Source: Candidatus Stercoripulliclostridium merdigallinarum (GTDB lineage Bacteria > Bacillota > Clostridia > Christensenellales > DTU072). From it: a stretch of 9,783 nucleotides of DNA. Of the stretch, positions 1 through 7,756 are shown piece by piece. The notes below the pieces were generated by a model. The model was not told the origin of the DNA. It ran no database searches and saw only the letters and a program-made list of their open reading frames with translations. Positions within the stretch are counted from its first letter, which is position 1. The number at the start of each line of letters is the position of its first letter. Where the stretch lies: assembly GCA_018714575.1 (NCBI GenBank), contig DVNF01000184.1, positions 1-9,783 of the forward strand. Reading direction: 5' to 3'. Position numbers and translations under genes: made by a program.

Positions 1-757
1 CGGGTTCGGAGATATGGTTACAGGCGGTATATTTACAGTCGTCGGCAAACTGCAAAAAGTCCTCATAATAATATTTTAACTCATCGGAGGGTATATTGAC
101 AAGGGTCAACATACTGAAACCGCAAGTGTCCATGACGTGTCCGCCCAACGCGGGGTAAATTTCAACGTGTCTGGTGGTGTTTTTGCCTCGTTTTATCTTT
201 GCCGAAAGTCCGTCCGTCTTTAAATCCAAATCCAGGACCGCGTTCATCAGCGAAGTCTTTCCTACCGCCGACTGACCGGCAAGGCAGACGGTTTTGCCGT
301 CAACTTCGCTTTCCAGCTCCTTTAACCCCGATTTTAACTTTGCCGAAACGGCGATTACGTCGATAAAAGAATACGCCCTTTTCAGCGCGTCGATTTCTCC
401 GTCCTCCGCAAGCTCGCATTTGTTGTATACCAGGACGGGAGTGACCCCCTCTTTGAAACAGTTCACGATGATCTTATCCGTCAACAATAAATCGGGTTTC
501 GGCTCTTTTGCGATAACTATAAACGCCGTATCTACGTTAGCGACGAACGGCCGTTGCAATTCGTTTTTCCTGGGAAGGACGGAATCGATCACGTTTGTGC
601 CGTTTTCCTCCGATAAAACGACGCGGTCGCCTACCGTCACGGATCGCGGATTCAGCTTCAGCCTGCCCCTGGCGACGGCTTCCCTGTATTCTCCGTCCGC
701 AAATACGGTATACAGGTTGGAAACTATTTTGGTTACCACACCCTCGGCGCGCTTCAT
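1..757 (-). CDS. rsgA: Ribosome small subunit-dependent GTPase RsgA (3' end missing)
   Basis: RsgA (YjeQ/YloQ) is a circularly permuted GTPase that binds the 30S subunit late in assembly, checks the decoding centre and releases maturation factors. The 252 residues visible show an OB-fold-like N-terminus (about 1-65), then GTPase motifs in permuted order: G4 NKCE (112-115), G5 VSAK (137-140), G1 P-loop GQSAVGKTS (161-169), G2 region TTRH (194-197) and G3 DTCGF (210-214). After these comes the zinc module Cys241-x4-Cys246-x-His248 followed by EP. Spacing matches the family C-x4-C-x-H-x5-C site, so the fourth ligand would lie just outside the window. Roughly 40-50 residues are missing. The ATG overlaps the rlmN stop by 4 nt (ATGA) and has GGAGGA 6 nt upstream. 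Odd points are NKCE instead of NKxD and DTCGF instead of DTPGF. Identification is secure. Confidence 0.96.
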   Translation of the reverse strand, partial: MKRAEGVVTKIVSNLYTVFADGEYREAVARGRLKLNPRSVTVGDRVVLSEENGTNVIDSVLPRKNELQRPFVANVDTAFIVIAKEPKPDLLLTDKIIVNCFKEGVTPVLVYNKCELAEDGEIDALKRAYSFIDVIAVSAKLKSGLKELESEVDGKTVCLAGQSAVGKTSLMNAVLDLDLKTDGLSAKIKRGKNTTRHVEIYPALGGHVMDTCGFSMLTLVNIPSDELKYYYEDFLQFADDCKYTACNHISEP

Positions 758-1803
758 GCCTTGTCCTCCGCTGCGTTAGAAGAAAGATATTTGTTTCTCA
801 ACTGACCGCAGGCGCCCTCTATATCGTTTCCCATGCTTCGCCTTAGCGTCGCTCCGATTCCCGCCGCGTTCAGCGTTTCGACGATTTGATCGACGCGCTT
901 ACGGCTGAGTCCCGACATTCCGCGCTCCTTTACATAATTTAAATTTATCAAATTAACATGCAAACAGCGACCTTTCAATAACTTTATAAGCTGTTTTATG
1001 GAATTGTCGTCTGAATTTTGCGCAGTCAAAGCGTACTCGAATATTATCCTGCGACCGGATTTTTTAAAATAGTAATCGGCTGCCGCCATCAATTCGGAAA
1101 TGGGATTGGAACGGTTCACCGGCATCAGCGCGGAACGCTGTTCGTCCGTCGGAGCATGTAACGAAATAGACAAAACGATACCTAATTTTTCATCGGCGAG
1201 TTTTTTTATCTTGTCGGCAAGTCCCGAAGTCGACAACGAAATATTCCTGGCACCGAAATTCAAGCCTTTCGGATCGATTATCATTCTGAGGAATTTGACT
1301 ACGTTATCGTAATTGTCCAACGGCTCACCTGAACCCATCAAAACGATATTACCGATCGCACGTTCCGTCGGAGTACCGCCTTTCAATGCGTTTACCGCCA
1401 AGACTTCGCCCAAAATTTCCCCTGCGGAAAGGTTGCGGATCAAACCGTTCAAACCGCTGGCGCAAAACACGCAACCCATTCTGCACCCGACCTGAGTCGA
1501 AACGCACAGGGTATTACCGTAATTGTGCGGCATGAAAACACCCTCGACAATGTTGCCGTCATGCAATAAAAACAAATATTTTTCGGCGTCTTTACCTTTT
1601 ACGGTTTCCAAAATCTTTACCGATTGCGCCAAATAACGTTCGGAAAAGTATTCTTTGACCGCCTTCGGAAGGTTATTTGCCTCCGAATAGTCGCGGTGAC
1701 GGAGGCGCATATCGTTTAATTGGTCGGCGCGGTACCTGGGAAAGCCGCCTTCCGAAACCGCTTGTGTCAATTCGTTATAATCCAGATCTTCCAGCAGTTT
1801 CAT
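754..1803 (-). CDS. rlmN: Dual-specificity 23S rRNA/tRNA adenine-C2 methyltransferase RlmN
   Basis: RlmN is a radical SAM enzyme that methylates C2 of A2503 in 23S rRNA and of A37 in some tRNAs, using a methylated-cysteine intermediate. The 349-residue protein has the radical SAM cluster motif Cys107-x3-Cys111-x2-Cys114, a conserved Cys100 seven residues before it, a GSGEP SAM-binding segment (157-161), the LSISLHAP strand (211-218), and the C-terminal methyl-carrying Cys332 in GNDIEGACGQL. Spacing agrees with E. coli RlmN (118/125/129/132/355), and length is normal. The resistance methylase Cfr shares these motifs; the housekeeping context and close fit to RlmN argue against Cfr. The ATG overlaps the rsmB stop by 4 nt, and GGAG lies 8 nt upstream (1812-1815). 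The stop overlaps rsgA directly, where related bacteria often carry stp and prkC between the two. Confidence 0.97.
   Translation of the reverse strand: MKLLEDLDYNELTQAVSEGGFPRYRADQLNDMRLRHRDYSEANNLPKAVKEYFSERYLAQSVKILETVKGKDAEKYLFLLHDGNIVEGVFMPHNYGNTLCVSTQVGCRMGCVFCASGLNGLIRNLSAGEILGEVLAVNALKGGTPTERAIGNIVLMGSGEPLDNYDNVVKFLRMIIDPKGLNFGARNISLSTSGLADKIKKLADEKLGIVLSISLHAPTDEQRSALMPVNRSNPISELMAAADYYFKKSGRRIIFEYALTAQNSDDNSIKQLIKLLKGRCLHVNLINLNYVKERGMSGLSRKRVDQIVETLNAAGIGATLRRSMGNDIEGACGQLRNKYLSSNAAEDKA
764..769 (-). promoter_or_regulatory. Ribosome binding site of rsgA inside the rlmN 3' end
   Basis: The minus strand reads GGAGGA here, 6 nt before the rsgA ATG at 757. It lies within the last codons of rlmN, so rsgA can be translated both by reinitiation at the ATGA overlap and by direct ribosome loading. 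It supports the chosen rsgA start. Confidence 0.75.
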
Positions 1804-3005
1804 TTATCTTTCTCCATCAAACACACGAAAAAGCCGTCCCACATTCCGTCCGGCATTATCAATCTACCGTATTCTGTATTGTTTTTGTAGCTGAGGATAC
1901 TAAAATCCCCGTTATGTTGCAAAAAAGCTTTTATAACTTCTTCGGTTTCGGCTTTCAATACCGAACAGGTGGAATATACCAACTTTCCTCCCGGTGCGAC
2001 GTATTTGCACGCTGTATTCAAAATAGCTTTTTGCACGCCTACGATGCTTTCGATATCGCCGGGTCTTTTGTTTATCGTAGTGTCGGGTCTGTATGAAATA
2101 ACGCCAAGTCCCATGCAGGGAACGTCCGTCGCAACGCAATCGAAGGCGTTTATCCATTCATTTTTAATCTTTGTGGCGTCGTTTGCGCAGGCATCCAGCC
2201 TAAGCCCCATTCTTCGGGCATAGGCTTTTATCAAGTCCACACGGTGAGGGTAGATGTCTGCCGCGGTGACTACGGCGCCCTTTTCCGCGGCGTATACGGC
2301 TTTGCCGCCCGGCGCCGCGCATAAGTCCAGATATCGCTTTCCCTTAATATCGCCGAATGCGTTGACGCATTCCATAGACGAAGGCGATATAAAAGTAATA
2401 GCTCCGTCGGCGTTTAATTTTTTCAACCTCGGATCGGGCTTTGAAAACCAGCCGCCGGCTTCGGACGGCGTCAGCCCTTTTAAGTCCTTTATGTCGTCCT
2501 GTTTCCCTTTACGCCCCAACCTGAAATGTACGTTGTCGTTTACCGGCGGGCGCAAAACGGCTGCGGGATCAAAGCCGTCCCTTTCCAACGCGCGGATTAT
2601 AAACTCCGGAGCGTTCAAGTCGGCTTCCTCTTTTTTTATTCCCACAGGCGGAGGCAGAGTTTTAAACTTTTTCAACACGGCGTTTACGAATCCTTTCACG
2701 CCCTGCCCGAACATCTTTCCCGCCAACGCGACTACTCCGTTGACCAATGCGTAGTCCGGAACCGAACCGTATTTTAACATAAACATCGCGCCCAGCATTA
2801 ACGTCTTCAGCGCCGGTTTTACGCCGCGCGGAGCCAACGTTTCCAATGCGTAAGTTAATTCGAAGTAATGTTCTACCGTGCCTTTTACTACGAACGTCAC
2901 CTGGGAGCGGTGCTCGAATTCTCCGTTAAAAACTATATTTATATAAGCTCCCTTGCGAAGCACATCGTCCAAAGCCGAATAAATTTCCCTGAGTATTTCT
3001 TCCAT
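1800..3005 (-). CDS. rsmB: 16S rRNA (cytosine-967-C5)-methyltransferase RsmB
   Basis: RsmB methylates C5 of C967 in 16S rRNA using SAM. The first ~140 residues fit the NusB-like RNA-binding domain (helical, with an ALVNGVVALAGK-type segment near 86-97 and KGFVNAVLKKF at 104-114). The Rossmann methyltransferase domain follows: motif I LDLCAAPGGK (226-235), the Asp250 region (AADIYPHRV), motif IV TDVPCMGLGV with Cys297, and motif VI VYSTCS with catalytic Cys347, ending DGFFVCLMEK. At 401 residues it is somewhat shorter than the usual 430-450; the segment before motif I (about 165-220) is compressed and lacks the usual QD..S signature, reading ISPSSMECV instead. It lies 1 nt after fmt and overlaps rlmN by 4 nt. 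Its Shine-Dalgarno is weak (AGGAA, 12 nt away), so coupling to fmt is likely. NusB-like domain plus motif set favours RsmB over RsmF. Confidence 0.94.
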   Translation of the reverse strand: MEEILREIYSALDDVLRKGAYINIVFNGEFEHRSQVTFVVKGTVEHYFELTYALETLAPRGVKPALKTLMLGAMFMLKYGSVPDYALVNGVVALAGKMFGQGVKGFVNAVLKKFKTLPPPVGIKKEEADLNAPEFIIRALERDGFDPAAVLRPPVNDNVHFRLGRKGKQDDIKDLKGLTPSEAGGWFSKPDPRLKKLNADGAITFISPSSMECVNAFGDIKGKRYLDLCAAPGGKAVYAAEKGAVVTAADIYPHRVDLIKAYARRMGLRLDACANDATKIKNEWINAFDCVATDVPCMGLGVISYRPDTTINKRPGDIESIVGVQKAILNTACKYVAPGGKLVYSTCSVLKAETEEVIKAFLQHNGDFSILSYKNNTEYGRLIMPDGMWDGFFVCLMEKDK

Positions 3006-3006
3006 A

Positions 3007-3921
3007 TCAAAGTATCGTTCCTACAGGTATCTTATGACCTCTCAGGTAGTCGGCAACAGCCATGGCTTTGCCGCCTTCGGGTTGGATCTTCGTTACCGAC
3101 AACGCTCCGCTACCTGCTGCTATTACAAAGCCTTTCTTCGGTTCCGATACCAAAACTTCGCCGGGCGCACCTTTTTGGTCGGCGTATTCCGCCGCCAGGA
3201 TCTTGACCAGTTTCCCCGCGTAGTAAAAGTAACTGCCCGGAAACCCGTAATATGCGCGGATCTTATTTAATATCCTATCTGCGCTTTCGTTAAAATCTAT
3301 CGCGCCGTCCGATTTTTTCAGCTTCTTACAATAACTTGCTTCGGCTTCGTTTTGCGGCGTATATACGGCTTTGCCGTCCTCTATCAAATCCAAAGCTTCG
3401 ACGACGGTCACCGCCGCAAGGTCCGCCATAACGGCAAAACATTCTTCCGAGTTCATGCCCGTTATATCGACGGTGCTTTGAAAAATTATGTCGCCCGCGT
3501 CCATTTTCTTTACCGTACGCATTATTGTGACTCCGGAAATAGTTTCGCCGTCTTCGATCGCCGATTGAATGGGCGAAGCCCCGCGGTATTTGGGCAGCAA
3601 CGAAGCGTGCGTATTGATAACTCCGTAAGGAGTCAGATTTAATACTTCCTCCGACAGCATCTGACCGTAGGCGGCAGTCAACATTATATCCGCGTTAAAA
3701 GGTCTTAGCTCCTCTACGTTTTCGGATATCTTTTCAAATTTGAAAACCGGTATTCCCGCTTGCTCCGCGGCAACGGAAACGGGAGACGGCTTTATCTTGC
3801 CGTTCCTTTGATTGACTTTGTCGGGTTGGCACACCACCGCCGCTATTTCGTGACGAGAAGCCGCAACGCCCTCGAAAACTTTCAAAGAAAAATCACCCGT
3901 TCCCAAAAAAATCACTTTCAT
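3007..3921 (-). CDS. fmt: Methionyl-tRNA formyltransferase
   Basis: Fmt transfers a formyl group from 10-formyl-tetrahydrofolate to Met-tRNA(fMet), making the bacterial initiator tRNA. The 304-residue length is typical. The N-terminal Rossmann domain starts MKVIFLGTGDFS. The folate-binding loop SLLPKYRGASPI (107-118) follows the catalytic Asn103-x-His105, and the third catalytic residue Asp141 lies in KKMDAGDI; these fit E. coli Asn108/His110/Asp146 with a constant offset of five. The C-terminal OB-fold tRNA-binding domain starts near DGAIDF (205-210) and includes RAYYGFPGSY and a PVGTIL terminus. Small departures from consensus are GTGDF for GTPDF and GFPGSY for PWPGAY. The ATG overlaps the def stop by 4 nt (ATGA), with GGGAG at 3930-3934 and 8 nt spacing. 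Pairing with def is one of the most conserved bacterial gene pairs. Confidence 0.97.
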   Translation of the reverse strand: MKVIFLGTGDFSLKVFEGVAASRHEIAAVVCQPDKVNQRNGKIKPSPVSVAAEQAGIPVFKFEKISENVEELRPFNADIMLTAAYGQMLSEEVLNLTPYGVINTHASLLPKYRGASPIQSAIEDGETISGVTIMRTVKKMDAGDIIFQSTVDITGMNSEECFAVMADLAAVTVVEALDLIEDGKAVYTPQNEAEASYCKKLKKSDGAIDFNESADRILNKIRAYYGFPGSYFYYAGKLVKILAAEYADQKGAPGEVLVSEPKKGFVIAAGSGALSVTKIQPEGGKAMAVADYLRGHKIPVGTIL

Positions 3922-4373
3922 TTTTTAAACTCCCGATCTATAAACAGTATGCCGTCCAAATGATCGGTCTCATGGCATATAACGCGCGCCTTGAAGCCTA
4001 CGGCATACTCGGAATGAGTTTGTCCCGACCTGTCGGTGTACTCTATTTTCAGCCTGTTTGGTCTGGCGACTTTGCAATTTTTGGACGGATCTATCGAAAG
4101 GCAGCCTTCCACGCCTACCTGTACTCCCGTCTTTTCGGAAACTACGGGATTGATCATTTCGACGATCTCGTCAGAATCGGGATCGGGTTTGATGATCACC
4201 GCGCGTTTGGATACTCCGACTTGCGGAGCCGCCAAGCCCACGCCGTCCGCCTTTATCATAGTTTCGCGCATATCGTCCAACAACGTCAACAGTCTGTCGT
4301 CTATTTTTTCGACGGGGCGCGCCTTGCGCCTTAAAATAGGATCGCCTTCCTTAAAAATGTTTCTGAGTGCCAT
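3918..4373 (-). CDS. def: Peptide deformylase
   Basis: Peptide deformylase removes the formyl group from the N-terminal methionine of new proteins and is a metal (usually Fe2+) hydrolase. All three family motifs are intact in the 151 residues: motif 1 GVGLAAPQ (44-51), motif 2 EGCLS (89-93) with metal ligand Cys91, and motif 3 HETDH (134-138) with ligands His134 and His138 and catalytic Glu135, followed by LDGILFIDR. Length is normal for the short class. The start is supported by AGAGGAAGG (4377-4385) just before the ATG, in an 18-nt gap after priA. The stop overlaps the fmt start, so formylation and deformylation enzymes are produced together. Confidence 0.97.
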   Translation of the reverse strand: MALRNIFKEGDPILRRKARPVEKIDDRLLTLLDDMRETMIKADGVGLAAPQVGVSKRAVIIKPDPDSDEIVEMINPVVSEKTGVQVGVEGCLSIDPSKNCKVARPNRLKIEYTDRSGQTHSEYAVGFKARVICHETDHLDGILFIDREFKK

Positions 4374-4391
4374 GTTCCTTCCTCTGTTTTT

Positions 4392-6572
4392 CTATAGCAT
4401 TTGTTGCGGATTGATCTCGGCAAAGACCGAAACCCCTCCGGTAGAATATTTCCTGCCCAGTTCGTATAACGCCGGGCAAACGGCTTCTTCGCCCGACGAT
4501 TCTATCCATACGACTACTTGATACCGATAGTATGCGCGTATCCTCTTTATCGCCGATTGCATGACCTGTATCCTTAATATAGGTGAGCCTTTTTGCCGCA
4601 TCGCGGCGATCTGTTGCGCCATGCCGCGCGCGGCGTTTCCCGCGTCGCGTTCGCTTTCGGACAGCGACAACATCCTGATTATCTTTGTAAACGGCGGATA
4701 CTTCGTCAGCTCCCTGGCGCGGATCTCGTTACGGAAAAAGCCTTTGTAATCATAGCTTTTAGCGTATTTGTATACGTAATGATTCGGGCTGTAGGTCTGC
4801 ATTACGACTTTGCCCTCTTTTTCGGCGCGACCCGCCCTGCCCGCGACCTGTGTGATCAATTGGAAAGTGCGCTCCGCCGAACGGTAGTCCGAATAATACA
4901 AAGCTATGTCGGCGTCGATTATACCCACCAAAGTGACGTCCTTAAAATCGTGTCCTTTGGCTATCATCTGCGTCCCTACCAAAATATCGGCTTCGCGGCG
5001 GCGGAATTTGGTCAAAATGTCGACGTATGCGTCGCGTTTCCTGGTCGTGTCGTTATCCATTCTGAGGACTCGCGCCTCCGGAAACAAGCGTTTGGTTTCT
5101 TCCTCTAATTTCTCCGTCCCCGTCTTTCCCTCTTTCAAATCGTCGTATCCGCATATCGGGCAGACGTCTATGCTTCTGTATTTCGCTCCGCAATAATGGC
5201 AACGCAGAGTATTGTCTTCCTTATGATAAGTCAGCGACACGTCGCAATCCGGGCATTTCGGAACGTAACCGCATTGTCTGCACCTTAAAAACGAAGCGTA
5301 TCCTCTTCTGTTCAAAAACAGCATGACTTGATTGTGTCCTTCCAATGCCGATCGGACTTCGCGGATCAACCGTGCCGAAAACATTCCGGTGTTGCCGCTT
5401 TTGATCTCCTCGCGCATATCTACCGTTTCCAATATGGGAAGTTTGGCGTTTCCCACGCGTTCCGGCATTTCCAACAACGTGTATTCACCTTTTACAGCCT
5501 TGTAATAGCTTTCGACGGACGGGGTCGCCGAACCGAATATCAGCTTCGCGCCGTTATATTTTGCACGGAATTCGGCTATGTCGGATGTAAAATATCGGGG
5601 ATTGGAATCGGAAATATAGCTGGAATCGTGTTCCTCGTCCACGATGATCGCGCCGACGTTTTGTAAGGGCGCGAATATCGCGCTACGCGCGCCCAAAGCG
5701 ACTTTTGCCTCGCCCGTCCTAAGCCGCGTCCATTCGTCCGTCCTTTCGCCGTCCGACAGTCCGCTGTGCAATATCGCCACTCCGTCGCCGAAACGCGCAC
5801 GGAAAAGCCCCAACATTTGCGGCGTCAGCGAAATTTCGGGCACCAACATTATAGCCGTTTTGCCGCTTTCCAAAGCTTTTTCGATGACGTGCATATAAAC
5901 TTCCGTCTTACCCGACCCCGTTACGCCGTGTAATAAAAAAGTGCCGTTGCCTTTTTCTATTGCGTCGGCGACAGCCTGTTGCGCCGCAGTCAGAACGTGC
6001 TTTTCCGCGGAAATATTCATGCCGCCCGGAACGCGGAGCGTGCGAAGCGCTTTTTTGATTATCAAATTTTTATCTATCAAAGCTTTGACGGCGGCGGCGG
6101 AATACCTTTCCAATACCTCGCTTTCGCGCAAAGCGCCTGCGGATAACTCCTTGAACAGCGCGCGCTGAGCCACGGCTCTGACGGAAAGTTTGGCATATTC
6201 GCTTTCAAAATCGCATTCGGAATTTATAAAAAGATAATTGCGTTTTAGTTCGCGTATAGAACCGCCCCTTAGCCGAGCCGGCATAAACAATCTGAAACAG
6301 TCGGCATAGCGCAGATTTTTCTTGCGCATAAATTCGGCAAGTTCCAAAAATTCGGGTAATATCAACGGTTCCGGATCTAAGATTCTTTCAATCGCCCTTA
6401 AAGTGTGATTGGTATCGGGGCGTTCTTTTAATTTTAAAACTACGCCCTCCGGGCGCTGTCTGCCGAACGGCACCAAGACTCGGTGCCCCGGCATTACTCC
6501 GTCTGTCGCAATATAATCGAATACTTTGTCGACGTCGGAGTTGGAAATGTCTACTATAACTTCCGCTATCAT
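4392..6572 (-). CDS. priA: Primosomal replication restart helicase PriA
   Basis: PriA recognises stalled or collapsed replication forks, unwinds the lagging-strand arm 3' to 5' and starts reloading of the replicative helicase. The 726 residues match the usual ~730. The N-terminal 3'-DNA-binding domain covers about 1-100 (AEVIVDIS, then RVLVPFGRQRPEGVV). The SF2 helicase core has Walker A GVTGSGKT (216-223), Walker B DEEH (312-315), motif III GSAT (347-350) and late motifs GTQMIAKGHDF (533-543) and QVAGRAGR (575-582). Eight cysteines form the two zinc sites between the helicase halves: 431, 434, 440, 443, 458, 461, 471, 474. After DEEHDSSY the usual KQ is replaced by IS. The start overlaps the coaBC stop by 4 nt, and no Shine-Dalgarno is evident just upstream, so translation probably depends on coupling to coaBC. 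Confidence 0.98.
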   Translation of the reverse strand: MIAEVIVDISNSDVDKVFDYIATDGVMPGHRVLVPFGRQRPEGVVLKLKERPDTNHTLRAIERILDPEPLILPEFLELAEFMRKKNLRYADCFRLFMPARLRGGSIRELKRNYLFINSECDFESEYAKLSVRAVAQRALFKELSAGALRESEVLERYSAAAVKALIDKNLIIKKALRTLRVPGGMNISAEKHVLTAAQQAVADAIEKGNGTFLLHGVTGSGKTEVYMHVIEKALESGKTAIMLVPEISLTPQMLGLFRARFGDGVAILHSGLSDGERTDEWTRLRTGEAKVALGARSAIFAPLQNVGAIIVDEEHDSSYISDSNPRYFTSDIAEFRAKYNGAKLIFGSATPSVESYYKAVKGEYTLLEMPERVGNAKLPILETVDMREEIKSGNTGMFSARLIREVRSALEGHNQVMLFLNRRGYASFLRCRQCGYVPKCPDCDVSLTYHKEDNTLRCHYCGAKYRSIDVCPICGYDDLKEGKTGTEKLEEETKRLFPEARVLRMDNDTTRKRDAYVDILTKFRRREADILVGTQMIAKGHDFKDVTLVGIIDADIALYYSDYRSAERTFQLITQVAGRAGRAEKEGKVVMQTYSPNHYVYKYAKSYDYKGFFRNEIRARELTKYPPFTKIIRMLSLSESERDAGNAARGMAQQIAAMRQKGSPILRIQVMQSAIKRIRAYYRYQVVVWIESSGEEAVCPALYELGRKYSTGGVSVFAEINPQQML

Positions 6573-7738
6573 AGCGTTACGGCGTCCAAAATGACGTCCG
6601 CCAGACGGCGTTTGTCCATTATTTCCAATGCCGTCATAGCTCCGCCGCGCTCTATCAAAGTCACGACGTTCGTATCCGTTTCAAAGCCAGCGCCGGGCAT
6701 GGTCACGTCGTTGGAAACTATCAGATCGGCATTCTTAGCCTCTAATTTTTTAACGGCGTTTTCTATCAGATCGTCCGTTTCCGCGGCGAATACGACAAGT
6801 TTCTTGTCGCCTTTGATCTTACCTACCGCCGCCGCAATGTCGGGATTTTTCTTCAATTTCAGCTCTAACGAATCGGCCTTTATCTTATGCGGAGTATAAT
6901 TTTCCACCGCATAATCGCCGGGAGCGGCGCTCATTACAAAAATATCCGTACCGTCGGTCCTTGCCATTACCTCGCGGTACATATCCATAGTCGTTTCTAT
7001 TTTTACCGCCTCGACGCCTTTGGGTACGGGTACGGAGATCGTGCCGTATACCAAAATAACGCGCGCTCCGCGCTGTAGCGCCGCTTCGGCTATCGCCGTC
7101 CCCATTTTCCCGGAGGAGCGGTTGGTAATAAACCTGACTCCGTCGATAGGTTCGCGCGTGCCGCCTGCCGTGACCAGTACGGTTTTTCCGCGAAGGTCGG
7201 CTTTCGGCGTCAAAAATTTGTCGACCTCGGTGACGATTTCGACGGGTTCGCTCATTCTGCCCGCGCCCGTCACTCCGCATGCCAACATTCCCGAATCGGG
7301 TCCGATAAATCGGTATCCCCTTTCTTTCAGTCGTTCGATATTAGCCTGCGTGATCGGGTTTTGGTACATATTTACGTTCATCGCCGGGCAGATAAACACG
7401 GGCTGCAAGGTTGCCATAACCGTTGTCGTCAACATATCGTCGGCAATGCCCGCCGCCAATTTACCGATAAAATTAGCCGTCGCCGGAGCAATTACGAAAG
7501 CCGAAGCCAGCTCCGCATAGCTGATATGCTCGATTTCGAATTCACGGTTCTTTTCAAAGGTGTCGACAACGACTTTGTTCTTTGAAAGGCTTTCGAACGT
7601 CAAAGGCGTGACGAATTCGGTGGCGTTTTTTGTCATGACCACCCTGACGTCATACCCCAGACGCCTGAAACGCGAAACTACTTCGCAACTTTTATATGCG
7701 GCAATACCGCCCGTAACGCCGACAATGACGGTCTTCAT
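6569..7738 (-). CDS. coaBC: Bifunctional phosphopantothenoylcysteine decarboxylase / phosphopantothenate-cysteine ligase
   Basis: CoaBC performs two successive steps of coenzyme A synthesis: CTP-dependent joining of cysteine to 4'-phosphopantothenate (CoaB half), then FMN-dependent decarboxylation to 4'-phosphopantetheine (CoaC half). In the 389 residues the CoaC domain (1 to ~175) begins VGVTGGIAAYK, with catalytic His71, the PAMNVNM motif with Asn121 (118-124), and the flexible flap LACGVTGAGRM with Cys154. The CoaB domain (~185-389) has VTAGGTREPIDGVRFITN (188-206) with Asn206 at the position of E. coli Asn210, SSGKMG (208-213), HKIK (284-287) and the VSNDV segment (341-345). The normally conserved AAVADY reads AAPGDY at 271-276. 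AAGGAAA at about 7745-7751 serves as its ribosome site. It lies 18 nt after rpoZ, the classic rpoZ-coaBC-priA order. Confidence 0.97.
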   Translation of the reverse strand: MKTVIVGVTGGIAAYKSCEVVSRFRRLGYDVRVVMTKNATEFVTPLTFESLSKNKVVVDTFEKNREFEIEHISYAELASAFVIAPATANFIGKLAAGIADDMLTTTVMATLQPVFICPAMNVNMYQNPITQANIERLKERGYRFIGPDSGMLACGVTGAGRMSEPVEIVTEVDKFLTPKADLRGKTVLVTAGGTREPIDGVRFITNRSSGKMGTAIAEAALQRGARVILVYGTISVPVPKGVEAVKIETTMDMYREVMARTDGTDIFVMSAAPGDYAVENYTPHKIKADSLELKLKKNPDIAAAVGKIKGDKKLVVFAAETDDLIENAVKKLEAKNADLIVSNDVTMPGAGFETDTNVVTLIERGGAMTALEIMDKRRLADVILDAVTL

Positions 7739-7756
7739 CGAAAGTTTCCTTATTCG

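Noticed and set aside
294..779. Plus-strand 161-codon open frame opposite rsgA
   Set aside because: Ser/Thr-rich translation with no recognisable motif; the opposite strand encodes a clear RsgA. It is a reading-frame shadow.
754..1803. Possible Cfr-type antibiotic resistance methylase
   Set aside because: Cfr and RlmN share the radical SAM motif, but the rsmB-rlmN-rsgA context and Cys spacing fit housekeeping RlmN, and there are no signs of transfer.
2254..2754. Plus-strand 166-codon open frame opposite rsmB
   Set aside because: No family motif and directly antisense to a well-supported RsmB; a shadow frame.
4593..5108. Plus-strand 171-codon open frame opposite priA
   Set aside because: No recognisable motif; lies antisense to the PriA zinc and helicase regions, so a shadow frame.
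7020..7520. Plus-strand 166-codon open frame opposite coaBC
   Set aside because: Low-complexity translation with no motif; antisense to conserved CoaBC active-site segments.
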